Shown one piece after another: positions 55,724 through 64,000 of a stretch of 64,000 bases of DNA. The DNA is from Staphylococcus capitis subsp. capitis (lineage in GTDB: Bacteria; Bacillota; Bacilli; Staphylococcales; Staphylococcaceae): assembly GCF_040739495.1 (NCBI RefSeq), contig NZ_CP145263.1:744001-808000 (forward strand), in the 5' to 3' direction. The notes beneath the pieces are model-generated. The model was not told the DNA's origin and did no database searches. It saw nothing but the letters and a program-made list of their open reading frames with translations. Position numbers and translations under genes: made by a program. The stretch's first letter is position 1, and every line of letters begins with the position of its first letter.

Positions 55724-55787
55724 ACATGCATATTTCAATATTCTCGATCTAAACGTTGATGAGTAAGTTGAAATGCATGTTTTTTTG
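55724..55787 (+). terminator. terminator of ddl-murF
   Basis: ACATGCATATTTCAA (55724-55738) pairs with TTGAAATGCATGT (55768-55780), with a two-base bulge, followed by seven T. The rest of the gap to cshA (to 56009) is an AT-rich leader without recognisable features. Confidence 0.75.
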
Positions 55788-55955
55788 CGTTGAAAATGAT
55801 TTAAAGATTTTAACCGCTTACATCATGTGATGCGCTATCTTTTTTAAGAGTAATAAATTTAAAATTTAAGAGTAAAACAAAGAAAGTAAGTAACTGCTTT
55901 ATTGCTATAATATTTTTAAGGTGGTACTATATAGAAGTTGATGAAACAAAAGTGA

Positions 55956-57545
<1,590 letters not shown>

Positions 57546-57559
57546 TCGATGATGTTATT

Positions 57560-57595
57560 AACCAGTTAAGTCTATTGACTTAGCTGGTTTTTTAG
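57560..57595 (+). terminator. terminator of cshA
   Basis: AACCAGTTAAGTC (57560-57572) pairs with GACTTAGCTGGTT (57577-57589), with one G-U pair, a four-base loop and a T-run. Confidence 0.87.
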
Positions 57596-57666
57596 ATTTA
57601 AAGCTTTATTTAGACCTATCACACTCTATGCTATAATGTGAGTAAATTAATTAAAGGAGCTTTAAT

Positions 57667-58146
57667 ATGAATCTTGATAGTACGTTTCATCGCAGTCCTA
57701 AAAATGCATTAAAGTACTATTACATCACTAGTTTTATTGGTTTAATTGTAGTACTAGTGATTTTGAGCATATTATATTATTGTTGGTCTACTTATAATTG
57801 GTGGAACTTTATTCTATACATACTTATTACAGTTGCGGTGATTTCAGTTATAAACTTTATTGTTGGGCCAGTTCTGAGATATAAATACCATTTTTATAAA
57901 TTTGAAGGCGATTCAATTATTTTGAAGCAAGCTTTTTTCTTTAAAAAGGAAGAACTAAGTAAGATAGAGAGGTTGCAATATATTACAGTCAGTACAAATC
58001 CGCTAGCAAAAATATTTAAAATAAATACAATTGAATTGGTTACAGCAGGTCATGAAATTTCACTGCCGATGGTTTCAGAAAAAGAGGCAGACGTAATAGA
58101 GCATCAAGCATTAAATAGATTGAGAGGTGTAGATGACGATGTATAA
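57667..58146 (+). CDS. bPH-domain membrane protein, YdbS-like
   Basis: The protein has 159 residues. Two membrane helices (about 20-40 and 48-70) precede a bacterial PH-like domain (bPH_2) with RYKYHFYKFEGDSIILKQ and KIERLQYITVSTNPLAK. Homologues of Bacillus YdbS, which together with YdbT is linked to resistance to certain bacteriocins. AAAGGAG precedes ATG 57667. It overlaps the next gene by 14 bases. Confidence 0.75.
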   Translation: MNLDSTFHRSPKNALKYYYITSFIGLIVVLVILSILYYCWSTYNWWNFILYILITVAVISVINFIVGPVLRYKYHFYKFEGDSIILKQAFFFKKEELSKIERLQYITVSTNPLAKIFKINTIELVTAGHEISLPMVSEKEADVIEHQALNRLRGVDDDV

Positions 58147-59638
58147 TCCACAAAAGCTACATCCGGTCTCATATGTAACGAGTCTAATTAATGTTATTAA
58201 AAATAATTTTATTGTAATTATTATTTTCCTGTTTAATATTAAAGATTTTAAATATGATGATTTCTATTCATACTTATGGCCAGGTATCATGACATTAATA
58301 TTTTTAATAACTTTCTTTTATAATATTTTCAAAGTTTATAATACTAGATATTGGATTGAAAACAATCATTTCATTCTTACAACAGGTGTATTAAATAAAG
58401 AGCGAAAAGAACTCAATATTAGTAGAATTCAATCAGTTGATACCACTGAAGGTTTTGTGAATCAAATAGTAGGTGGCGTAGAACTTATTATTAAAACTCC
58501 AAGTGACGGTATTGAACTAAGTACAATATCAAAGAAGCAAAGTGTATCGATTGAAAGTGAGATTAAAAACATACAACAACAATTGAATGCAACGCATCAA
58601 GCTAAAGTGAATGTTGATTTTGAAAAGGATGAAGACGAGGATAATGAATCCTTGAAAAATGTACCTACTAAATCAATTTTTAAAATGTCATTTAAACAAT
58701 TATTATTTATGGCAATGACTAGTGGTGCGATTGGTATTACATTAATAACATTGTCTCCAATTGTGGGAAGTTTCTCGGACATTATACCTTGGGAAAAATT
58801 AGGTGGGGAACTCTCATATGTCTTAAAATCTACTTTCTTCATAATTATTGCTATAGTGGTTGTCGTTTTAATAATGAGCTATATCATCGGTACGTGTCTC
58901 GCATTCATAAGATACTATGGATATAAAGTAACGCAACAAGGTCATCAACTTAAAATTCAATATGGCTTATTTACAAAAAAGAATGTCACTGTACCAACAA
59001 ATCGACTTCAAGGTGTACTTGAACATCAATCATATCTAAGAAGATTATTTGGTTATACTTCTATTCATTTTTATATTACTAGTGACATTGTTACTTCTGC
59101 AGAGATGAGTGATGTTAATGGACGTATAATGATTTTACCTTTTATTAAACGGCAACAAGCTTATGAAGTGATTCAATCACTGGTACCAGAAATGCGTTTT
59201 AATACAGCCCATACTGGCATGCCACTAAGAGGTTTTCATCGACATTTTCTTATACCATCACTTATTCTTATTTTTGCTAGTTTTATTGGATGGTATTTCT
59301 GGTCTACGTGGTCGTTTGTTATTGCGGGGTTATTAATCATTTTACTAATAATAAGGGCCATATTATATGTGCGATATAGTGGTTATTACCTTGAAAATGA
59401 AGAAATTGTTATCCAAAAAGCATCATTACTTAATATGAAAAGATTCTACTTCAAACTCAATAAAGTCATAGGTATGGAAATTAAACAGCATCCTTTATTA
59501 GAAAGAAAGCATTTGGCCAATTTTAAATTTATAATCGCCAAAGGTTTTGAAAATAAAAAAATAGGTCTTAAATACACAGACGTTTCTAAAGTTAATGAAT
59601 TTAAAGAGTGGTACATGAGAGGTGATACTCATGAGTAA
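58133..59638 (+). CDS. bPH-domain membrane protein, YdbT-like
   Basis: The protein has 501 residues. There are three bPH domains, each after a pair of membrane helices: one near residues 75-145 (YWIENNHFILTTGVLNKERK), one near 260-350 (VTQQGHQLKIQYGLFTKKNV) and one near 420-490 (YLENEEIVIQKASLLNMKRF). The N-terminal ATG 58133 is preceded by GAGAGGTG. Overlaps both neighbours, so the three genes form one coupled unit. The function is unknown; YdbT of Bacillus is implicated in bacteriocin resistance. Confidence 0.75.
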   Translation: MTMYNPQKLHPVSYVTSLINVIKNNFIVIIIFLFNIKDFKYDDFYSYLWPGIMTLIFLITFFYNIFKVYNTRYWIENNHFILTTGVLNKERKELNISRIQSVDTTEGFVNQIVGGVELIIKTPSDGIELSTISKKQSVSIESEIKNIQQQLNATHQAKVNVDFEKDEDEDNESLKNVPTKSIFKMSFKQLLFMAMTSGAIGITLITLSPIVGSFSDIIPWEKLGGELSYVLKSTFFIIIAIVVVVLIMSYIIGTCLAFIRYYGYKVTQQGHQLKIQYGLFTKKNVTVPTNRLQGVLEHQSYLRRLFGYTSIHFYITSDIVTSAEMSDVNGRIMILPFIKRQQAYEVIQSLVPEMRFNTAHTGMPLRGFHRHFLIPSLILIFASFIGWYFWSTWSFVIAGLLIILLIIRAILYVRYSGYYLENEEIVIQKASLLNMKRFYFKLNKVIGMEIKQHPLLERKHLANFKFIIAKGFENKKIGLKYTDVSKVNEFKEWYMRGDTHE

Positions 59639-60131
59639 TTATAACTATATGAATAAAAAGGGTTTAAAAGCAATGCGAATGAATGCTTTGGTATGGATAA
59701 CAATCTTTACTATTGCATTAATCGTATTTACCATCTTTAATGTGTTGAAATTTCATTGGATAGATAATCGTACACTCATCATTGCTGAAATAGTTGGAGT
59801 CGTTATTTTAGGAGTCTTTTTTATATTTGTAATGCCCATATTTCGATATAAAAATTTTAGATACGCAATTGAAGAAGATGAAGTACATGTTAGAAGAGGC
59901 ATTATTTTCATAAAGACAAATATCATTCCCTACTTTAGAATTCAGAACATCGATATTAATGAGGGCTTTATAATGAGAAGATATCAACTAGCTACTCTCA
60001 CGCTATCAACAGCTGGGGGTAATAGTGAAATTGAATTGATAGATAAAAATGAAGCTCAAAAATTAAAGTTATTAATTAAACAAAATAAAACTAGAGATGC
60101 GCATGATATGTTAAACGGTGATGATGCATAA
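59631..60131 (+). CDS. third bPH-domain membrane protein
   Basis: The protein has 166 residues from ATG 59631 (MSNYNYMNKKGLKAMRM), with AGAGGTG upstream in the end of the preceding gene, and an overlap of eight bases. Two membrane helices (about 18-38 and 48-67) lead to a bPH domain (YAIEEDEVHVRRGIIFIKTN, IPYFRIQNIDINEGFI). It is similar in build to the first gene of this set. Bacillus has two genes (ydbS, ydbT) at this place, so this is an added member. It is followed after 48 bases by acpS. Confidence 0.72.
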   Translation: MSNYNYMNKKGLKAMRMNALVWITIFTIALIVFTIFNVLKFHWIDNRTLIIAEIVGVVILGVFFIFVMPIFRYKNFRYAIEEDEVHVRRGIIFIKTNIIPYFRIQNIDINEGFIMRRYQLATLTLSTAGGNSEIELIDKNEAQKLKLLIKQNKTRDAHDMLNGDDA

Positions 60132-60179
60132 GATACTATGAATAGAAACTATAATGAAAGTGATTAAAGAGGCGAAGTT

Positions 60180-60536
60180 ATGATAAATGGAATAGGTATA
60201 GATTTGATAGAAATTGAGCGTATTAGAGAGGTGTTATATAAACAACCTAGATTAGTTGACCGAGTATTAACTAAAAATGAAAAGCTAAAGTTTGAAAAAT
60301 TCACTCATGAAAAACGTAAGATTGAATTTTTAGCAGGTCGTTTTGCTGTTAAAGAAGCTTTTAGTAAAGCATTGGGTACAGGGTTAGGTCAGACGATATC
60401 TTTTAAAGATATCAATTGCTATAACGATGAATTAGGTAAGCCATGTATCGACTATGATGGATATAGAGTTCATGTAAGCATTACCCATACAGATAATTAT
60501 GCAATGAGTCAAGTTACCTTAGAAAAATTAGAATAA
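60180..60536 (+). CDS. acpS: holo-[acyl-carrier-protein] synthase
   Basis: AcpS transfers the phosphopantetheine arm of CoA to acyl carrier protein. The protein has 118 residues. [12 protein letters not shown] with Asp8 and [14 protein letters not shown] with Glu are the metal ligands of the family. AGAGGCG precedes ATG 60180. Order bPH genes, acpS, alr matches Bacillus ydbST-acpS-alr, except that the Bacillus lipoprotein gene ydcC is absent. Confidence 0.95.
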   Translation: MINGIGIDLIEIERIREVLYKQPRLVDRVLTKNEKLKFEKFTHEKRKIEFLAGRFAVKEAFSKALGTGLGQTISFKDINCYNDELGKPCIDYDGYRVHVSITHTDNYAMSQVTLEKLE

Positions 60537-60557
60537 AGGCGTTATATAATAAATGTA

Positions 60558-60575
60558 TTAATACTTTAGTATTAA
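60558..60575. promoter_or_regulatory. inverted repeat between a -10 element and alr
   Basis: TTAATACT (60558-60565) and AGTATTAA (60568-60575) are perfect arms with a two-base spacer, 8 bases after TATAAT (60545-60550). It could be an operator over the alr transcription start. Confidence 0.35.
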
Positions 60576-60602
60576 GCGAGTAGTTTCAAGGAGGACCTTT
60601 TC

Positions 60603-61751
60603 ATGTCGGAAAAATTCTATAGATCAACCTATTTAAATGTTAATTTAGATGCAATATTAAACAATTATCAAATATTCAATCAGTTACATCATAACAAGAC
60701 TGTTATATCAGTCATTAAAGCTAATAGTTATGGATTAGGTAGTGTAAAAGTAGCACATCACCTAATGGAACATGGGGCTTCGTTTTTCGCAGTTGCAACA
60801 CTTGATGAAGCAATTGAATTAAGAATGCATGGAATTGATGCAAAAATACTAGTCTTAGGTGTCATTCCAACTAAAGACATAAGTAAAGCTATTCAACATC
60901 GTGTAGCTCTTACTGTACCTTCAAAAGCTTGGCTTAAAGAAGCTATTAGAAATATACCTGAAAAAAATGAGAAAAAACTTTGGTTACATGCCAAAATAGA
61001 TTCTGGTATGGGTCGATTAGGTATGAAAGATGTTGAAGAGTATAAAGATGTTGTTGATATAATTAATAAAAAAGATGATCTTGTATTTGAAGGCGTGTTT
61101 ACACATTTCGCTAGCGCAGATGAACCAGGGGATTCTATGAATGAACAGTATGAATTTTTTAAAGATATTGTTAATCAAGTAGAAAAACCAAATTACATTC
61201 ATTCACAAAACTCTGCAGCTTCTTTATTAATGGATGGACAATTTTGTAATGCGATTAGATTAGGTATCTCATTATATGGGTATTATCCTTCACAATATGT
61301 TAGGGATAATGTCAAAGTACATCTTCGCCCAAGTGCTCAACTCGTTACTGAAATAGTACAAGTGAAATCTCTTAAAGTTGGCGAAACTGTGAGCTATGGA
61401 CGTACTTTTACAGCTGATAAAGAAATGAAAATTGCTATACTACCAGTTGGATATGCTGATGGTTATTTAAGAGCTATGCAAGGTGCTTATGTGAATGTTA
61501 ATGGCCATCAATGTGAAGTGGTAGGTCGGGTTTGTATGGATCAGACTATAGTGAGCGTGCCTGATGATGTGAAGATGGGAGACAAAGTGATATTGATGGA
61601 TAATCATATAGATTCACCACAGTCCGTTGAGTCTCTAGCTGAAAAGCAACATACAATCAATTATGAAGTATTGTGTAACTTATCAAAACGTTTACCAAGA
61701 ATCTATCACCATAATGAAGAACAAATGGTTACGAACGATTTGTTAAAATAG
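60603..61751 (+). CDS. alr: alanine racemase
   Basis: Alr makes D-alanine for peptidoglycan and teichoic acid. The protein has 382 residues. The PLP lysine is Lys39 in [12 protein letters not shown], and the C-terminal SYGRTFTA with catalytic Tyr and GRVCMDQT block are present. It has an AAGGAGG site before ATG 60603. It feeds Ddl encoded at 53265. mazEF follow after 88 bases. Confidence 0.95.
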   Translation: MSEKFYRSTYLNVNLDAILNNYQIFNQLHHNKTVISVIKANSYGLGSVKVAHHLMEHGASFFAVATLDEAIELRMHGIDAKILVLGVIPTKDISKAIQHRVALTVPSKAWLKEAIRNIPEKNEKKLWLHAKIDSGMGRLGMKDVEEYKDVVDIINKKDDLVFEGVFTHFASADEPGDSMNEQYEFFKDIVNQVEKPNYIHSQNSAASLLMDGQFCNAIRLGISLYGYYPSQYVRDNVKVHLRPSAQLVTEIVQVKSLKVGETVSYGRTFTADKEMKIAILPVGYADGYLRAMQGAYVNVNGHQCEVVGRVCMDQTIVSVPDDVKMGDKVILMDNHIDSPQSVESLAEKQHTINYEVLCNLSKRLPRIYHHNEEQMVTNDLLK

Positions 61752-61839
61752 TATAGTCACTGCGTTAAAAATTTGTTATTATAAACATAAATTAAAGGTT
61801 AAATAACAACTTTTTTGGAATCAGATGGAGGTTCTTCAT

Positions 61840-62010
61840 ATGTTATCTTTTAATCAATCTAGGAGTCACAGTCTTGAACAATCATTAAAAGAAGGCTATG
61901 CACAAATGGCCGATTTAAACCTCTCCCTAGCAACGGAAGCTTTTCCCATCGAATGTGAAGCTTGCGATTGTAATGAAACATATCTTACTTCTAACTCTAA
62001 GAATGAATGA
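61840..62010 (+). CDS. mazE: antitoxin MazE
   Basis: The protein has 56 residues from ATG 61840 ([20 protein letters not shown]), with GGAGG at 61827-61831; in-frame codons from 61825 lie in that site. It matches the distinctive staphylococcal MazE, which is short and ends with a cysteine-containing tail [10 protein letters not shown]. It neutralises MazF. Its stop TGA overlaps the mazF start ATG (ATGA). Confidence 0.92.
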   Translation: MLSFNQSRSHSLEQSLKEGYAQMADLNLSLATEAFPIECEACDCNETYLTSNSKNE

Positions 62011-62363
62011 TTAGAAGAGGCGATGTTTACTTAGCTGATTTATCACCAGTTCAAGGGTCTGAACAAGGGGGAGTAAGACCTGTTGTAATTATACAAAATG
62101 ATACTGGTAATAAATATAGTCCAACTGTCATAGTTGCTGCTATTACAGGTAGGATTAATAAAGCGAAGATACCAACCCATGTAGAAATTGAAAAGAAAAA
62201 ATATAAGTTAGATAAAGACTCTGTTATCTTACTTGAACAAATTAGAACACTAGATAAAAAACGTTTAAAAGAGAAGTTGACCTATTTGTCTGAAAGTAAG
62301 ATGAAGGAAGTTGACAACGCCCTAGATATCAGTCTAGGATTACATAATTTTGACCATCAATGA
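62007..62363 (+). CDS. mazF: mRNA interferase MazF
   Basis: The protein has 118 residues. MazF cleaves single-stranded mRNA; the staphylococcal enzyme prefers [32 protein letters not shown] (first 20: [20 protein letters not shown]) and [14 protein letters not shown] are family blocks. It overlaps mazE by four bases, the usual coupling. In S. aureus mazEF lies directly upstream of the sigB operon, as here. Confidence 0.94.
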   Translation: MIRRGDVYLADLSPVQGSEQGGVRPVVIIQNDTGNKYSPTVIVAAITGRINKAKIPTHVEIEKKKYKLDKDSVILLEQIRTLDKKRLKEKLTYLSESKMKEVDNALDISLGLHNFDHQ

Positions 62364-62585
62364 TTATAGCGTTTTATATGTAGTTAACATAAATAAAATA
62401 ATGAATTTAAAGACAATAACTTTATAATAATTATAACTCTTAATTAACTAGGTAACTTAGACCGATTGCTTACATCAAGAATTTTTTGCAAATCAAGACT
62501 AGTGCTACCTCTCATTAGTTAAATAGCATATAATTATAGTTATTATGTAAATACATTTATTATAAAAGAATGTCTTGAGTTTTAC

Positions 62586-62619
62586 GGCTTTAGGTATTCC
62601 AATCCTAAAGTCTTTTTTA
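62586..62619 (+). terminator. terminator between mazF and rsbU
   Basis: GGCTTTAGG (62586-62594) pairs with CCTAAAGTC (62604-62612), including a G-U pair, followed by six T. The 378-base gap from mazF to rsbU otherwise holds no gene. Confidence 0.7.
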
Positions 62620-62741
62620 GATATTAAGAAACTGTGGCTTTTTAGTTATTTGCTATTCATTTTATAGATAAAAAAGAATTCCAAAAAGTACCAGATTAAA
62701 AGCATATGGAATTGTGAATTGGAAGTAAGGAGGCACATCTT

Positions 62742-63743
62742 GTGGAAGAATTTAAGAAAGATTATATGGAACTTGTAAAAGAAAGTTTAACTACTGAAAA
62801 CCGAACGCAACTTATAAAAAAGTGCGAAGAATTTACAAATTAAGTAATTAAAAAGGATTTACTGCCAGAAGATATTGTAGAAATTCATAAATCATATATT
62901 AACCAATTAGATTTAGAAGAAAAAGAAATACTCGGTACATTAGATGTCCTTCAAGAGGTAGTAAAAGGATTCGGTTATAGTTATAGAGATTATCAAAGAT
63001 TAGTTAATAAATTACAAGTTCACGACAAAGAAATTGATTTGGCTTCTAGACTTCAGCAAACTATGCTTAAAACAGATATACCTCAATTCGATAGTATACA
63101 AATCGGTGTAATTTCCGTTGCGGCTCAAAAGGTAAGTGGCGATTATTTTAATTTAATTGATCATAAAGACGGAACTATGAGTTTCGCTGTTGCGGACGTT
63201 ATCGGTAAAGGTATACCTGCTGCTTTAGCTATGAGTATGATTAAATTTGGAATGGATTCATATGGTCACTCTCAATTGCCTAGTGATGGTTTAAAGCGTC
63301 TTAACCGAGTTGTCGAAAAAAACGTCAACCAAAATATGTTTGTAACGATGTTTTATGGCTTGTATGAAGAAATGAATCATCTTTTATATTGTAGTTCTGC
63401 AGGGCATGAGCCTGGTTATATTTATCGAGCTGAAACAGAACAATTTGAAGAGATTGACGTTCGTGGGCGTGTACTTGGAGTAAGTCAGAAGACTCGATAT
63501 AATCAACAAGAGATACCTATTTATCTCGAAGATTTAATAATTATCTTTACTGATGGTGTAACTGAGGCACGAAATAGAGAAGGTGAATTTATCGATAAAG
63601 ATAAATTGTTAAATTTAATACAAAAATATAAACATATGCATCCACAAGATATAGTTCAAATTATTTATGAAGGAATTTTAAAAGTTCAAAATCCTAGTAG
63701 AAAAGACGATATGACAATTTTAATTATAAAAAGAGTAAATTAA
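62742..63743 (+). pseudogene. rsbU: rsbU, interrupted by one in-frame stop codon
   Basis: RsbU is the PP2C-type phosphatase that dephosphorylates RsbV and so activates sigma-B. GTG 62742 (AAGGAGG at 62727-62733) opens a frame of 334 codons including the final stop, encoding 333 residues, the normal staphylococcal length. However, codon 34 (62841-62843) is TAA. Before it the frame reads VEEFKKDYMELVKESLTTEN and on to EEFTN; after it VIKKDLLPEDIVEIHKS, LDVLQEVVKGFGYSYRDYQ and then the intact phosphatase domain from about residue 115 (KVSGDYFNLIDHKDG, FAVADVIGKGIPAAL, FTDGVTEARN, KDDMTILII). No frameshift or indel is seen. The downstream in-frame TTG 63039 has no good ribosome site, so restart is unlikely. 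Loss of function is inferred. Stop readthrough or a sequencing error cannot be excluded. Confidence 0.9.
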
Positions 63744-63844
63744 TTTAAATAATTTAGATTAAAGTTTCAAGTCGTAGGGTATACATATTTTTGAACACAA
63801 ATGTAGAAATGAAGCAGATTTGATAAAGACTAGGAGTGTATCGA

Positions 63845-64000
63845 ATGAATCTTAATATAGAAACTGTAACTCATGACGATTATTATGAAGTTAAAGTTGG
63901 CGGAGAATTAGATGTATATACAGTGCCTGAATTAGAAGAGGTACTTGTACCAATGCGACAAGAAGGGACTCATGACATTCATGTTAATTTAGCTAACGTA
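63845..64000 (+). CDS. rsbV: anti-anti-sigma factor RsbV (truncated by window edge)
   Basis: ATG 63845 opens a frame running to the window edge (52 codons): MNLNIETVTHDDYYEVKVGG, then ELDVYTVPELEEVLVPMRQE. This is the STAS-domain RsbV, which releases sigma-B from the anti-sigma factor RsbW when unphosphorylated. The conserved phospho-serine lies beyond the window. It comes 101 bases after rsbU, so rsbW and sigB are expected next. Confidence 0.93.
   Translation, partial: MNLNIETVTHDDYYEVKVGGELDVYTVPELEEVLVPMRQEGTHDIHVNLANV

Overview
The window is a 64 kb piece of a low-GC Firmicute chromosome. Protein sequences and gene order match the Staphylococcus core genome: the products resemble remembered S. 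aureus proteins closely but are clearly diverged, which suggests a non-aureus (coagulase-negative type) species. I cannot name the species from sequence alone. I found no insertion sequence, prophage, CRISPR array, tRNA or rRNA. Almost all of the DNA is conserved housekeeping sequence.

Layout. 1-2.7 kb: the tail of an unknown gene, a small membrane protein, a double EVE-domain protein with an odd C-terminal region, and a DCC-family thiol protein. 2.8-8 kb: a PerR-type operator driving dps, then the nucleoside salvage genes deoD (divergent) and deoC-pdp-deoB plus a DoxX-like gene. 8.2-14.3 kb: luxS, an M20 hydrolase/ATP-grasp pair, a tandem DUF2750 protein, coaW and a double GNAT protein. 14.4-24.6 kb: rpoE, pyrG with a CTP-sensing attenuator leader, a DUF2529 gene, fbaA, murA2, a QsrR-like redox regulator, an aldehyde dehydrogenase, rho and rpmE2. 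24.8-32.7 kb: tdk-prfA-prmC, sua5-ptpB, ywlG, glyA-upp-mnaA. 32.8-39.8 kb: the F1Fo ATP synthase operon atpIBEFHAGDC. 39.8-44.2 kb: ywzB-like gene, murA, fabZ, ywpF, an SsbB-like gene, and sceD with a WalR-type motif. 44.3-47.4 kb: a TPP riboswitch and tenA-thiD-thiM-thiE. 47.5-52.9 kb: yidC, an HD hydrolase, cls, csoR-csoZ and rodA. 53.2-64 kb: ddl-murF, cshA, three bPH membrane genes, acpS, alr, mazEF, rsbU and the start of rsbV.

The genes group into cell-envelope precursor synthesis (murA, murA2, murF, ddl, alr, mnaA, rodA, sceD), energy supply (atp), nucleotide salvage (deo, pdp, tdk, upp, pyrG), translation (prfA, prmC, rpmE2, sua5) and stress control (dps, qsrR, csoR, mazEF, rsbUV).

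The most notable observation is at the right end. rsbU, which encodes the phosphatase that activates the sigma-B partner-switching cascade, has one in-frame TAA at codon 34 of an otherwise complete 333-codon frame. This strain is therefore probably deficient in RsbU-dependent sigma-B activation. Other points of interest are the EVE-EVE protein with a degenerate McrB/MoxR-like tail, the M20/ATP-grasp pair that resembles a dipeptide ligase with its repair hydrolase, two unexplained perfect palindromes, and a hairpin plus a three-codon ORF between atpE and atpF.
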